This document shows, in pieces, positions 16,019-26,036 of a stretch of 64,000 nucleotides of DNA (its first letter is position 1; each line of letters begins with the position of its first letter). The notes below the pieces were generated by a model. The model was not told the origin of the DNA. It saw only the letters and a list, made by a program, of their open reading frames with translations, and ran no database searches. Origin of the DNA: Rhizobium sp. 16-488-2b (GTDB taxonomy: Bacteria > Pseudomonadota > Alphaproteobacteria > Rhizobiales > Rhizobiaceae). The translations under genes and the position numbers were made by a program. The stretch is taken from assembly GCF_017741815.1 (NCBI RefSeq), contig NZ_JAGHMF010000036.1, positions 248,001 to 312,000 of the forward strand. The letters are read 5' to 3'.

Positions 16019-17971
16019 ATGAAGCGGCATGGCACGTCCAAGGGGCTGGTGGACTGGTCCCGGCCGCTCAGGCTGCATCTTGGCGTTCTCGTCGTTGGAT
16101 CCCTTCTCTGCACATCGATACCCATCATCTGGATGGCTTTCAGCCAGGGAACGAGCGCGGCAGTCACCGCGGGCGCGCAACAGATGCGCGAGATGAGCCT
16201 GCGGCTGATCGAGGGATACCGAAACACATTGCAGGAAGGCACCGAAGCGGTGGCGCTGGCCTCGACCATGCAGCAGCTCGTCTCCGCGCCGCCGGCGGAT
16301 ATCAGCGCGAAAGAGGGCTTCTTTCTCGAGGTTCTGCGCAACGTCCCCAATGCGACGAGCGTCTACACGGGATATCCTGATGGCTCGTACCTCCAGGTGA
16401 TCGCTGCTATCCGCGATGACGTCAGGCAGACGCTGTCGGCGCCCGATGGAACGGCTTTCGCGATCCGGACGATCGCTCGCAGAGACCGGCCGGATGCCGT
16501 GTCAACGCTGCGCTTTCTGGATGCCAATGCCAGCGTGATCGAGGAGCGCGCAGTCGAGTACGCATCGTTCGATCCACGGCAGCGGCCCTGGTATCAGGCG
16601 GTCGTCCAGGATGGAAAGGCCGTTTCGGTCGGGCCATACGTCGCTGGAACGCTCAAGACGCCGACGCTGACGATCGCCGCGCCGATGCGTGATGACGGCA
16701 AGGTCGTGGTCGGTATCAACATCCACCTGAGGACGATCAGTCGTCTCCTGGATGCCAGCCAGATTTCGCCACGCGCCCGGGCTTACATAATCGACGATGA
16801 AGATCAGCTGGTCGCTCATTCAGATCCCGACATCATGGCTAGGCTCATGGACCTGTGGTCACGAAGCGCCGGCGGCATCGGCGCGACGGCAAGCGGTTTC
16901 GACACCAGCCTGGCCACCGTGGCCAACCTGCGGCGGGATTCAGTCTTCGGTGCCGGAGGGCTGGCGCGGCTCGACCTCGATGGCGAGCGATATCTGATCC
17001 AGGTCGCGCCGATCAGCGTCTCCGGACTGTTTGCGGGAAGCGAGGCGGCGATCGTCGTGCCACTGGCGGATCTCGTCGAGCAGGCCAACCGATCGCTGAT
17101 GCACAATCTCCTTATCGCTGCCGGCTTTGTCATTGCCGGTGTGGTCGCATCGGTGCTTCTGTCGCGCATGGTCAGCCGCTCCCTCAACCAGCTGGCCGCG
17201 GAAGCACGTGAGATCGGCAACCTCGATGTTCACGAAAAGACCACCTCGCATTCCTTGATCACCGAGATCAACATGCTGGCGACCGCTCTCGCGGCAAGCC
17301 GCCAGGCCATCAGCCAGTTCGCGCTCTATGTGCCGCGCGAGGTGGTTCGGCGGATCGTTGGGCCGGGCGGGCCGGCGATCGTCCAGGCGAAGCGGCAGGA
17401 ATTAACCGCGCTGTTTACCGACATACGCGACTTCACGACCATATCCGAGCAACATTCCCCGGAGGATGTGGTCGAGACGCTGTCTACCTATTTCGAGCTG
17501 CTGAACAGCGTTGCGGAGCGGCACGGCGGAACGGTCATCCAGTATCTGGGCGATTCCATTTTCGTCATGTGGAATGCGCCCGTGGAGACCGCAAAGCATG
17601 TGGAAGAGGGCTGCCGGTGCGCGCTTGCGATGAAGGCAGCCGTAGATGCGTTGAACGATGCCAATCGGAGGGATGGGCGTCCGCTGCTATTCACGCGATT
17701 TGGCCTGCACACCGGGCCAGCGGTGGTCGGCAGTTTTGGCGCAGTTTCGCGCCAGCAGTACACGGCGATGGGTGACACGATCAACGTCGCGTCACGGCTT
17801 GAAGGGCTGAACAAGGAGTTCAACACGTCGATCCTGGTCAGCGCGGCGGTGAGGGATGCGGTCGGCGGTGATTTCGATTTTCTACCGCTCGGCCTGGCGC
17901 AGCTCAAGGGGCGGGCGGGCAAGGTGGATGTGTTTGAGCTGGTCGCCGAGCGCTCGACTGGTCCGGGCTGA
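16019..17971 (+). CDS. Cache-HAMP class III adenylate/guanylate cyclase
   Basis: 650 residues, membrane-bound. Helix 1 is about residues 22-45 (LGVLVVGSLLCTSIPIIWMA). A periplasmic dCache-like sensor spans about 50-355, helix 2 is LLIAAGFVIAGVVASVLLSR, then a HAMP-like linker, and a class III catalytic domain at about 455-640. Both metal-binding Asp are visible (ALFTDIRDFTTI and YLGDSIFVMW), as are the transition-state Asn/Arg in INVASRLEGLNK. It would make cAMP (or cGMP) in response to a periplasmic ligand. GAGGGGGA precedes the ATG. It converges with the ABC gene at 17987. Confidence 0.94.
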   Translation: MKRHGTSKGLVDWSRPLRLHLGVLVVGSLLCTSIPIIWMAFSQGTSAAVTAGAQQMREMSLRLIEGYRNTLQEGTEAVALASTMQQLVSAPPADISAKEGFFLEVLRNVPNATSVYTGYPDGSYLQVIAAIRDDVRQTLSAPDGTAFAIRTIARRDRPDAVSTLRFLDANASVIEERAVEYASFDPRQRPWYQAVVQDGKAVSVGPYVAGTLKTPTLTIAAPMRDDGKVVVGINIHLRTISRLLDASQISPRARAYIIDDEDQLVAHSDPDIMARLMDLWSRSAGGIGATASGFDTSLATVANLRRDSVFGAGGLARLDLDGERYLIQVAPISVSGLFAGSEAAIVVPLADLVEQANRSLMHNLLIAAGFVIAGVVASVLLSRMVSRSLNQLAAEAREIGNLDVHEKTTSHSLITEINMLATALAASRQAISQFALYVPREVVRRIVGPGGPAIVQAKRQELTALFTDIRDFTTISEQHSPEDVVETLSTYFELLNSVAERHGGTVIQYLGDSIFVMWNAPVETAKHVEEGCRCALAMKAAVDALNDANRRDGRPLLFTRFGLHTGPAVVGSFGAVSRQQYTAMGDTINVASRLEGLNKEFNTSILVSAAVRDAVGGDFDFLPLGLAQLKGRAGKVDVFELVAERSTGPG

Positions 17972-17986
17972 TGAGCTTTGGGTGGT

Positions 17987-19993
17987 TCACTGCTTAGCAC
18001 CGTCAGGCTCAGGCGTTCCGCCGCCACTGCGTCGGCTTCGATGTCGCACAAGGCGTGACAGCACGTTGCGCTTTTTCCTCTTCCGCGGGATCAAATCGAC
18101 GTCGCTCACAAGCCTTGCGCCACCATCGCGCTTTTCCAACGTGATCTTGCGGCTATGAAACGCCTCCAGCTCGACCCGGTGCCCGACGCTTAGAATGGTG
18201 GCCTTTGGCAATTCGGCAATCAGCATCTCCATGAGCCGATCCTGGCTCTTTTCGTCGAGAGCCGAGGTCGCTTCATCGAGAACGATGATATCGGGATCGT
18301 GCAGCAACAGTCTGGCAAATGCCAGCCGCTGCTTTTCGCCGCCTGATAGTGTTTGATCCCAAGGCGCCTCGTCTTCGATCCTCTCTTTCAGATGGCCGAG
18401 GCCGACCTGCTCCAGAACGCCACCAATCTCCTCGACCGTCCATGTGTCGGCGCCCGCCGGATAGGTGACGGCCCTGCGCAGCGTCCCCGATGGGATGTAT
18501 GGTCGCTGCGGCAGCATGAAGAGGCGTTTGTCGGGGCGGAAATTGACGGCGCCATCGCCCCATGGCCAGAGACCGGCGATTGCCCGCACCAAGGTGCTTT
18601 TGCCGGATCCGGACTCACCGGCCACAAGCACTCGCTCCCCTGGCTGTATCTCAACCTCCGTCTCCTTGACCACGGCTGTACCATCGCCCAGCGAGACGGA
18701 GAGATCGTTCAAACTGAGGATCGCATCGCCTTCAGTTTCGCCGCGTTTGATACGTCCAAGCGCATCGCTCTGCTCGGCCCGCTCCAATCCATCGATAGAC
18801 ATCATCAAGGACGCGACGCGCCTTGCGCATGCGTTCCAGTCGGCAAGGCGCGGGTAGTTGTCGACAAGCCATCCGAATGCGCTCTGGACGATGGTGAAAG
18901 CCGACGCGGCCTGCATGACCTGGCCCAGGCTCATGCTGCCATCTAGGAATTTGGGCGCGCACAGCAGAACAGGCACGACGGGCGCGATCAGCATCGAGCC
19001 GTGCGAAACAAGTGTCGTTCGCATGTACTGACGCGCAAGCAGCGCCCACTGGTGCAGAACGTTCCCGAAGGTCTTGTCCAGATCGTTGCGCTCTTCGTCT
19101 TCGCCGCCAAGCAAAGCGATGCTCTCGCCATTCTCGCGCACACGCGTCAGCGTGTAGCGAAATTCGGCCTCGACCTGGTTCTTGGCTTCCGAGACCTTGA
19201 CGAAGTGGCGGCCGATGTAAGCGATCGAGGTCGATGTGATGACGGCGTAGAGAACGGCCGTGACGACGAGAAAGCCGGGAATGGTGATCACAGTTCCCGC
19301 AATCGGCAGAGACAATGCTCCACCGATCATCCAGAGCACCACGATAAAGGTCGAAGCGGAGACGAAGGCGGCTATGACGCCGGCGACGAAATCGACGGGG
19401 GATTCGGTGGCGATGCGCATGTCCTCGGAAATGCGCGCCTCCGGATTCTTGTGGTCACCGCCGATGAGATTGAGTTGATAGTAGCGGCCACTGGCCAGCC
19501 AGCGTCCGATGAGCGCTTTCGTCAGCCATGACCGCCAACGCCGCTGCATCTTCATGCGCATGTAGACCTGAATGGTGACGAGACCGACGCTTCCCAACAC
19601 GAGCGGCGGGAAGAGTGCGCCGAGAAAATAGACCGTGGGCGCATCGCGCTTCTCGATGGCATCGAAAAGGCCGCGGTTCCAGACGTTTATGCCGTATTGG
19701 AAGCCGACATTCAGCCCGATGAGGGCCAGCAGGCCGATGGATAGTGGCCAAGCCAGGGTATCACCGCGCCGCGTCCAGTATCCACGCGCGCTGATCCAGA
19801 ATCTCTTGAGCAGGTAAGCCTTGCGTGCCGCCTCGACTTCCTCCGGCGTCATGTCGTCTTCGGGTTTCGGGATGTCCGGTGGAGGGTCTATGTCCGCCAC
19901 ATCGGGCGTCGGCTCCTGATCATGGACCGGGTTTACGTCATCAGCCGATCGGGTGCCGCCAGTCTTGGTCGGATCAATATCATCGTCCCTCAT
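17987..19993 (-). CDS. SbmA/BacA-like ABC exporter with fused ATPase (YddA/ExsE type)
   Basis: 668 residues. An acidic cytoplasmic N-terminal extension of about 70 residues (rich in D, P, E) precedes an ABC_membrane_2-type domain with about six helices, first LAWPLSIGLLALIGLNVGFQ. The nucleotide-binding domain starts near 430: Walker A AGESGSGKSTLVRA, signature LSGGEKQRLAFARLLL, Walker B DIIVLDEATSALDEKSQ. The C-terminal tail is basic. Relatives transport peptides or very-long-chain fatty-acid derivatives across the inner membrane; the substrate here is unknown. Confidence 0.9.
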   Translation of the reverse strand: MRDDDIDPTKTGGTRSADDVNPVHDQEPTPDVADIDPPPDIPKPEDDMTPEEVEAARKAYLLKRFWISARGYWTRRGDTLAWPLSIGLLALIGLNVGFQYGINVWNRGLFDAIEKRDAPTVYFLGALFPPLVLGSVGLVTIQVYMRMKMQRRWRSWLTKALIGRWLASGRYYQLNLIGGDHKNPEARISEDMRIATESPVDFVAGVIAAFVSASTFIVVLWMIGGALSLPIAGTVITIPGFLVVTAVLYAVITSTSIAYIGRHFVKVSEAKNQVEAEFRYTLTRVRENGESIALLGGEDEERNDLDKTFGNVLHQWALLARQYMRTTLVSHGSMLIAPVVPVLLCAPKFLDGSMSLGQVMQAASAFTIVQSAFGWLVDNYPRLADWNACARRVASLMMSIDGLERAEQSDALGRIKRGETEGDAILSLNDLSVSLGDGTAVVKETEVEIQPGERVLVAGESGSGKSTLVRAIAGLWPWGDGAVNFRPDKRLFMLPQRPYIPSGTLRRAVTYPAGADTWTVEEIGGVLEQVGLGHLKERIEDEAPWDQTLSGGEKQRLAFARLLLHDPDIIVLDEATSALDEKSQDRLMEMLIAELPKATILSVGHRVELEAFHSRKITLEKRDGGARLVSDVDLIPRKRKKRNVLSRLVRHRSRRSGGGTPEPDGAKQ

Positions 19994-20046
19994 AAGGCGT
20001 TAAACGTTCTGAAAATCAGAAAGTTTCAAAGCCGGAGCAGAGTGGC

Positions 20047-20280
20047 TCAGTGCTTACCACGCGGCTCATCGCTTTCGTCAACGATCGATGGCAGGAATGA
20101 CTGGACTTCGGCGCGCTCCCTTTCGGGAAGTGTTGCGATCTCGGTCTGCCAGAAGCGCTCGGCTTCCGGCGTGTCTTTGTCCCAGGCTCGCGTCGAGGCC
20201 TTGTTGTCGTCAAAAGCTGCCAACCGCCGCCCTCCAAGATGGCGGTACTCGTCTGCTGTCTGCTTGGCGCGGTTGATCAT
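20047..20280 (-). CDS. Small hydrophilic protein of unknown function
   Basis: 77 residues, start MINRAKQTADEYRHLGGRRL, with no signal peptide or membrane helix. ATG 20280 is chosen because GGAAAGGAG lies upstream; the open frame upstream is not conserved-looking. It is charged, with a helical C-terminal half (RFWQTEIATLPERERAEVQS). I do not recognise a family. It lies between the ABC exporter and another small unknown on the same strand. Confidence 0.65.
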   Translation of the reverse strand: MINRAKQTADEYRHLGGRRLAAFDDNKASTRAWDKDTPEAERFWQTEIATLPERERAEVQSFLPSIVDESDEPRGKH

Positions 20281-20426
20281 CTTTGTCTCCTTTCCAGAGC
20301 CCGGGGACAAAGCGCCCGACGCTGCAAGCGCTTTGCCACAGGAGAGTCTCGGATGGGGTTTATTCCGAGATATTTGTTGAACGAGGTTTCCAGCAGGTTT
20401 GTTCCCGGCCGGCCTTGGCACAGATG

Positions 20427-20879
20427 CTAAACCTGAACGGATATGATCGTATCCACGGACACCGATCCGTCGATGACGCCTCTTCTCAGGTCCCGGCGTC
20501 CATGTTCGATCTCAATCACGGTGTAGAGCTTGTCGTCCCTGAAGGCGCTGGCGTTGATTGTCGTTACGTCATCCGCCGGTGCGGTGTCGACTTCCATGAA
20601 GTCGAGTTCCTTGGATGCCGCGACGATGCGAGCGTCCCCCGCCGTGCGGGCGGCAACTACGATGTTGCCATGTCCGGGCGAATTGTCCCAACGCGGATCG
20701 TTTGGCTCGGCAATGGGCTCGAGACGGTAGATGTTGAGAGCTTCACCCTCTCCCACTGCCTCGGAACCCGCGCGTGCGGCGTCTTCGATCTGTGCCTGGC
20801 TTTCGACCGATTTTCCGAAAGTATTTGCGGTCGTGGCATTGTTGGCGGCGCTTTCGCCGTTTCGTACGACGTTGGACAT
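20427..20879 (-). CDS. Hypothetical protein, 150 aa
   Basis: Starts MSNVVRNGESAANNATTANT with AGAAGGAGAAA upstream, so it is likely translated. The first 50 residues are low-complexity (Asn/Ala/Thr) and look disordered. The rest looks like a small folded domain (GHGNIVVAARTAGDARIVAA, then LYTVIEIEHGRRDLRRGVID). No signal peptide or membrane segment. I do not recognise it. It sits 65 bp upstream of the spoVR stop codon side of the stress module, with its own start. Confidence 0.65.
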   Translation of the reverse strand: MSNVVRNGESAANNATTANTFGKSVESQAQIEDAARAGSEAVGEGEALNIYRLEPIAEPNDPRWDNSPGHGNIVVAARTAGDARIVAASKELDFMEVDTAPADDVTTINASAFRDDKLYTVIEIEHGRRDLRRGVIDGSVSVDTIISVQV

Positions 20880-20944
20880 GGCTTTCTCCTTCTCTTGAAT
20901 GGAAAACGAGAAGGATCCGATGTCGTTCCGTCGATGAGTGCCGG

Positions 20945-22483
20945 CTAGCCCGTCGAATGATCGTAGAGAACGTTGCCGGTCGCGCCATCGACGCCGGAGA
21001 GGCTGACCTCGTATCCCCAGAGATGACGGATATGGGTGAGAGTTTCGTTCCGGCTGGTCTCTTCGAGAAGCAGGCCGTCATTGACCGTGTGCTTCAGCCG
21101 AAGCCGGCGGTCGCCGAGGAGATCGACGTCGACGACCTGAATATCGGGCTGCCTGGCGCTGACATCGTAGCTGCGGGCGAGAGCCGAGCGGATCTCCGCG
21201 TAGCCGCGTTCGTTGTGGATGGATGAAACCTCGCAGAATTTGTCGGCCGCCATATCCGACAGCCTGAAGAGCCGGAATTTGCGGATCACGGCCGGGCTCA
21301 GATATTGCAGGATGAAGGATTCATCGCGGTGGTTCGCCCATGCGTCGCGCAGCGTGCCCATCGGATCGTTGTTGCCGGCCATGGAGGGAAACCAGTTCCG
21401 GTCCTCGTCCGTCGGATTGGTGCAGATGCGCTCGATGTCCTGCATCATCGCGAAGCCGAGCGCATAGGGGTTGATGCCTGAGAAACGGGGATCGTCGAAG
21501 CCCGGCTGGAAGACGACGTTGGAATGGCTGCTCAAGAGCTCCAGCATGTTGCCTTCGCTGATCTTGCCCTGATCGAACAGGCGATTGATGATCGTGTAGT
21601 GCACGTAGGTCGCGCACCCCTCGTTCATCACCTTGGTCTGCCGCTGCGGGTAGAAGTATTGGGCGATGATGCGCACGATCCTGAGGATCTCGCGCTGCCA
21701 GGGCTCGAGGATCAGACTGTGCTTCTCGATGAAGTAGAGAAGGTTCTCTTCCGGGAGGTTAAGCGCTTTCTTGCGTTCTGAGGCATTGCGCTCCGCCTCG
21801 TGCGGATCACGGCTGTCGACGGAAGAGGGTAGGGTGCGCCAGAGGTCGCTATAGGTCTGCTCCTCATATTCCAATCGTTCACGCGCCCGCTCGCGCACTT
21901 TCTCGGAGGAGAGGCGGGGAGGGCGGCGGTAGCGGAAGACGCCGTTGTCCATCAGCGCATGGGCGGAATCGAGGATTGCCTCGACCGCCTCGGTGCCGTG
22001 TCGCTCCTCGCATTTGGCAATATATTTCTTGGCGAAGTCCATATAGCCGAGAATGGCACCGGCATCCGTCCACTGGCGGAACAGATAGTTGTTCTTGAAG
22101 AAGTGGTTATGCCCGAAAGAGGCGTGGGTGATGACCAGCGTCTGCATGGCCATCGTGTTTTCCTCCATCAGATAGGCGATGCAGGGGTTGGAATTGATGA
22201 CGATCTCATAGGCGAGCCCCCGGTGGCCCTTGCGATAGAGGCTGTCCTCGTAAATGAAGCGCTTGCCGAAGGACCAGTGCTGGTACATCAGCGGCATGCC
22301 GACCGAGGAATAGGCGTCGAGCATCTGTTCGGATGAGATGATCTCCAGCTGGTTTGGGTAGATATCGAGCCCCATCTCGCCGATCGCGATATCCTGGATG
22401 GCGTCGTGGACGATCGATAGTGTTCCGAAATTCCAGTCGGAGCCCTCAAACAGCAGCTCGGAACTCTCCGCTCGCTTCGCCAT
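20945..22483 (-). CDS. SpoVR family protein (YcgB)
   Basis: 512 residues, full length. Recognisable family stretches are LLFEGSDWNFGTLSIVHDAI, IYPNQLEIISSEQMLDAYSS, MNEGCATYVHYTIINRLFDQ, PYALGFAMMQDIERICTNPT and a final domain with VDVDLLGDRRLRLKH. SpoVR was named for a Bacillus spore-cortex role; in proteobacteria its biochemical role is open. It is the third gene of the conserved prkA-yeaH-spoVR set, 12 bp after yeaH. Confidence 0.95.
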   Translation of the reverse strand: MAKRAESSELLFEGSDWNFGTLSIVHDAIQDIAIGEMGLDIYPNQLEIISSEQMLDAYSSVGMPLMYQHWSFGKRFIYEDSLYRKGHRGLAYEIVINSNPCIAYLMEENTMAMQTLVITHASFGHNHFFKNNYLFRQWTDAGAILGYMDFAKKYIAKCEERHGTEAVEAILDSAHALMDNGVFRYRRPPRLSSEKVRERARERLEYEEQTYSDLWRTLPSSVDSRDPHEAERNASERKKALNLPEENLLYFIEKHSLILEPWQREILRIVRIIAQYFYPQRQTKVMNEGCATYVHYTIINRLFDQGKISEGNMLELLSSHSNVVFQPGFDDPRFSGINPYALGFAMMQDIERICTNPTDEDRNWFPSMAGNNDPMGTLRDAWANHRDESFILQYLSPAVIRKFRLFRLSDMAADKFCEVSSIHNERGYAEIRSALARSYDVSARQPDIQVVDVDLLGDRRLRLKHTVNDGLLLEETSRNETLTHIRHLWGYEVSLSGVDGATGNVLYDHSTG

Positions 22484-22495
22484 ATCGGTCTTCCC

Positions 22496-23815
22496 TCAGT
22501 TATGCGTACGCGCGCCGGCTTTGCGGCTGAAGAGCTTGCGAAAGACCGGGTAGATATTGCCTGGTCTTGCGATGCGGGCCATGTGGAAATTGGGGACCTC
22601 GCCATCGACGGTGCGGTAGGCGCGCCATAGCGAAGTGCCGTTGTCGGTGGCGCCGAATATCTCGGTCTCGCGCTCGTCGATAATCTCGACATAGGCGTAA
22701 TATTGGCAAAGCCGCATCAGATCGCCGCGCAGGAGTGCCGCGCAACGCTCGGAATCGCCGCTGCTATTGTCGCCGTCGGAAGCCTGGGCCGCGTAGATGT
22801 TCCACATGTCGGCCGGGTAGCGCGCCTCGATGATCCGCTGCATCTCCTCGAGTGCCGTGGAAACCACCGTGCCACCGCTCTGCTTGCTGTAGAAGAAGGT
22901 CTCCTCGTCGACCTCATGCGCCTCGTCGGTGTGCCGGATGAAGATGATATCGATCCGGCCGTAACGGCGCTTGAGGAAGAGGTGCAGCAGCACGAAGAAG
23001 CGCTTGGCGAGATCCTTCTCCCGCTCGCCCATCGAGGCCGAGACGTCCATCAGGCAGAACATCACGGCGTTCGCATTCGGCACCGGCTGGCGCTCGAAGC
23101 GGTTGAACCGAACGTCGACGGGATCGACATAGGAAATCCGCCGGCGGCGGCGCTCGAGTGTCGCCAGATCTTCGCGCAAAGCCGTCAGTTTGCGGCGGGT
23201 CTCGGCCGAGAGCGGCGTCTCGGCTTCGAGAGCGGCGATCTCGTCGGTGATCAGCTTCACCTGCCGCTCGCTCGGTCGCTGCAGGGCCATGCGCCGGCCG
23301 AAGCTGTTGCGCATCGTGCGGCCGATATTGATATTGGTGGGGGAGCCCGAGGTGGTAAAGCCGACGCGTTGCGGCTTGAATGTCACCGTCTCCTTCAGGC
23401 TCAGCTTGACCAGATCGGGCAATTCCAGGTCCTCGAAGAAAAGATCGAGCACCTCCTCGCGCGACAGGATGAACTGAAAATCGTCATCGCTTCCGCCGCC
23501 GCCCGCGCCATGTCCGCCACCGCCACCCGCGCCGCCATCGGGCTTCGAGATACGGTCGCCCGCCGAAAACTCCTTGTTTCCCGGCAACACATGTTCCCGG
23601 TTGCCCGACGTGGAAGAGGGGCGGAAGCTCGGCTCACCGGCGCCGCGCGCGGGCATCGGAACACCATGGGCGGTGTCGACATCCGCTATCTTGTCGGATT
23701 TGATCTGATCCTTGATCGCCCGCTTCAGCTCGTCGCGGGCGCGTTTCAGGAATCGTTGCCGGTTACCGAGGCTCTTGTCCTTCGGGTTAAGCCGGCGGTC
23801 GATGAAATTCGGCAT
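22496..23815 (-). CDS. YeaH/YhbH family protein (DUF444, vWA-like)
   Basis: 439 residues. The N-terminus MPNFIDRRLNPKDKSLGNRQ is diagnostic. A Gly-rich linker (residues 95-108, GGAGGGGGHGAGGGG) is followed by the acidic FILSREEVLDLFFEDLELPD. The C-terminal half is a von Willebrand A-like domain with a MIDAS-type DVSASMGEREKD. It is encoded between prkA and spoVR and is probably a partner of the kinase in stress or stationary phase; the exact activity is not known. Confidence 0.95.
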   Translation of the reverse strand: MPNFIDRRLNPKDKSLGNRQRFLKRARDELKRAIKDQIKSDKIADVDTAHGVPMPARGAGEPSFRPSSTSGNREHVLPGNKEFSAGDRISKPDGGAGGGGGHGAGGGGSDDDFQFILSREEVLDLFFEDLELPDLVKLSLKETVTFKPQRVGFTTSGSPTNINIGRTMRNSFGRRMALQRPSERQVKLITDEIAALEAETPLSAETRRKLTALREDLATLERRRRRISYVDPVDVRFNRFERQPVPNANAVMFCLMDVSASMGEREKDLAKRFFVLLHLFLKRRYGRIDIIFIRHTDEAHEVDEETFFYSKQSGGTVVSTALEEMQRIIEARYPADMWNIYAAQASDGDNSSGDSERCAALLRGDLMRLCQYYAYVEIIDERETEIFGATDNGTSLWRAYRTVDGEVPNFHMARIARPGNIYPVFRKLFSRKAGARTHN

Positions 23816-23852
23816 GCGCCAATCCCTCGCTTTGGCTCCGGTTTTGGCATCG

Positions 23853-25802
23853 TCAACCGGCCTTGTTCACCCGCATGTACCAATCGACCAGTCGGCGGAC
23901 CTGGCGCGCGGTGTAGCCACGCTCGATCATCCGCTGAACGAATTCGTCATGCTGCTTCTCGGTCGAGCTGTCCTTCTTGGAGCCGAAGCTGATGACGGGC
24001 AGCAGATCCTCGACCTGACCGAACATCCGCTTTTCGATCACCTCGCGCAGTTTCTCGTAGCTTGTCCATGCCGGATTGCGGCCGCCATTGCGCGCCCTTG
24101 CCCGCAGCGTGAACTTCACCACTTCGTTGCGGAAATCCTTGGGATTGGCGATGCCGGCAGGTTTTTCAATCTGCGAGAGCTCGCTGTCCAGGATTTCGCG
24201 GTTCAGAATCTGGCCGGTATCGGCATCCTTGAAATCCTGGTCCTCCAGCCAGGCATCCGCATAGGATATGTAGCGGTCGAAGAGGTTTTGGCCATATTCG
24301 CTATAGGATTCCAGATAGGCCTTCTGGATCTCGTGACCGATGAACTCGGCATAGCGGGTCGCGATCTCCGACTTGATGAAGTCGAGGTAACTCGCCTCCA
24401 TTTCCTTCGGGAACTGCTCGCGCTTGATCGCCTGCTCGAGGATGTACATCAGGTGCACCGGATCGGCGGCGACTTCCTTGGTGTCGTAGTTGAAGGTCTC
24501 CGACAGCACCTTGAAGGCAAAGCGGGTGCTGATGCCATTCATGCCCTCGTCGACGCCGGCGACATCGCGATATTCCTGCACGGACTTCGCCTTGGGATCG
24601 GTGTCCTTCAGGTTCTCGCCGTCATAGACGCGCATCTTGGTGTAGAGTGGTGAGTTCTCATGCCGGATCAGGCGTGTCGCCACCGTGAAGCGGCTCAGAT
24701 TTTCGAGAACCTCCGGTGCGCAGGCGCTCTTGGCGAGTTCGCTTTCGCGCAGCAGCTTCTCGTAGATCTGCCGTTCCTCGGTCACACGCAGGCAATAGGG
24801 CACCTTGACCACGAGGATACGGTCGAGGAAGGCCTCGTTGTTGCGGTTGTTCTTGAACTGCTGCCACTCGGATTCGTTGGAGTGGGCAACCACGATGCCC
24901 TGATAGGGGAAGGCGCCGAAGTTTTCGGTGCCGTTATAGCTGCCCTCCTGCGTTGCCGTCAGCAGCGGGTGCAGCACCTTGATCGGCGCCTTGAACATTT
25001 CGACGAATTCGAGCAACCCCTGCGTCGTGCGGTTGAGGCCGCCGCTGTAGGAATAGGCGTCGGGGTCGGCCTGGCTGTAGTTCTCCAGCTGCCGAATATC
25101 GACCTTGCCGACCAGCGCCGAGACGTCCTGGTTGTTCTCGTCACCCGGCTCGGTCTTGGCGATGGCGATCTGGCGAAGCCTTGAAGGCATCAGCTTGACG
25201 ACGCTGAAGCGCGAGATGTCCCCGCCGATCTCGTCGAGCCGCTTGGTGGCCCAGGGGGAAATCAGTCCGGTGAGCCGGCGTCTGGCAATCCCGTACTTGT
25301 CTTCCAGGAGATCGGACATGCGCTCCGGCTGGAAGAGACCGAGTGGTGATTCGAAGACCGGGCTCACCTGTCCGTCGATCGCCAGCGTGTAGATGGGGAA
25401 GCGCTCCATCAGCTTCTTCAGCCGTTCGGCGAGAGACGACTTGCCGCCGCCTACGGGGCCTAACAGATAGAGGATCTGCTTACGCTCTTCGAGACCCTGC
25501 GCGGCATATCTGAAATAGCCGACAATCCGCTCGATCGTGTCTTCCATTCCATAGAAATCGGCAAAGGCGGGATAAATCTTGACGGTGCGGTTGGAGAATA
25601 TGCGGCCTAATCGCTCATCGGCGCTGGTGTCGATTAGTTTAGGTTCACCAATGGCTTCCACCATGCGTTCCTGCGCGGTGGCATATAGTCGCTTGTCATC
25701 ACGGCAGGCCAGGAGGTATTCCTGGAGACTTAGCTCTTCTTGCGCGGCGTTCGTATAGATCTCCGAAAACAGATCGAATACGTCGCTTTCGCTCTTCTGC
25801 AT
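23853..25802 (-). CDS. prkA: PrkA family serine protein kinase (YeaG)
   Basis: 649 residues, full length for PrkA/YeaG. An AAA+ type N-terminal domain has Walker A LLGPVGGGKSSLAERLKKLM near residue 110 and GIVVAHSNESEWQQFKNNRN near 300. The C-terminal kinase-like domain contains SFGSKKDSSTEKQHDEFVQR and ends MIERGYTARQVRRLVDWYMR. In E. coli the homologue supports nutrient-stress adaptation. It is the first gene of the operon, 37 bp before yeaH. Confidence 0.95.
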   Translation of the reverse strand: MQKSESDVFDLFSEIYTNAAQEELSLQEYLLACRDDKRLYATAQERMVEAIGEPKLIDTSADERLGRIFSNRTVKIYPAFADFYGMEDTIERIVGYFRYAAQGLEERKQILYLLGPVGGGKSSLAERLKKLMERFPIYTLAIDGQVSPVFESPLGLFQPERMSDLLEDKYGIARRRLTGLISPWATKRLDEIGGDISRFSVVKLMPSRLRQIAIAKTEPGDENNQDVSALVGKVDIRQLENYSQADPDAYSYSGGLNRTTQGLLEFVEMFKAPIKVLHPLLTATQEGSYNGTENFGAFPYQGIVVAHSNESEWQQFKNNRNNEAFLDRILVVKVPYCLRVTEERQIYEKLLRESELAKSACAPEVLENLSRFTVATRLIRHENSPLYTKMRVYDGENLKDTDPKAKSVQEYRDVAGVDEGMNGISTRFAFKVLSETFNYDTKEVAADPVHLMYILEQAIKREQFPKEMEASYLDFIKSEIATRYAEFIGHEIQKAYLESYSEYGQNLFDRYISYADAWLEDQDFKDADTGQILNREILDSELSQIEKPAGIANPKDFRNEVVKFTLRARARNGGRNPAWTSYEKLREVIEKRMFGQVEDLLPVISFGSKKDSSTEKQHDEFVQRMIERGYTARQVRRLVDWYMRVNKAG

Positions 25803-26036
25803 CTTTGCTCTCCCGCGGCCGGTTGAATGAGGACGGGATCGCTACGTGTCGGCTCGCGAGATAAGAACGCGTCAGACTATTTTATTACAATGCGCTTACG
25901 AAGTTCGGGACAGTCTGTAGCCGATAGCCGCGATACTCGTCAGACTCACATTATGCAGCCGACGTGGCAGATCGCCAAGGGCGCAGATAGGTTTTCACTC
26001 TTTTTTGCACGATATGTGACAAATCGCGTTCATGCA

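Noticed and set aside
22703..23992. 429-codon plus-strand frame opposite yeaH
   Set aside because: Antisense to the well-conserved DUF444 gene; no binding site or recognisable domain.
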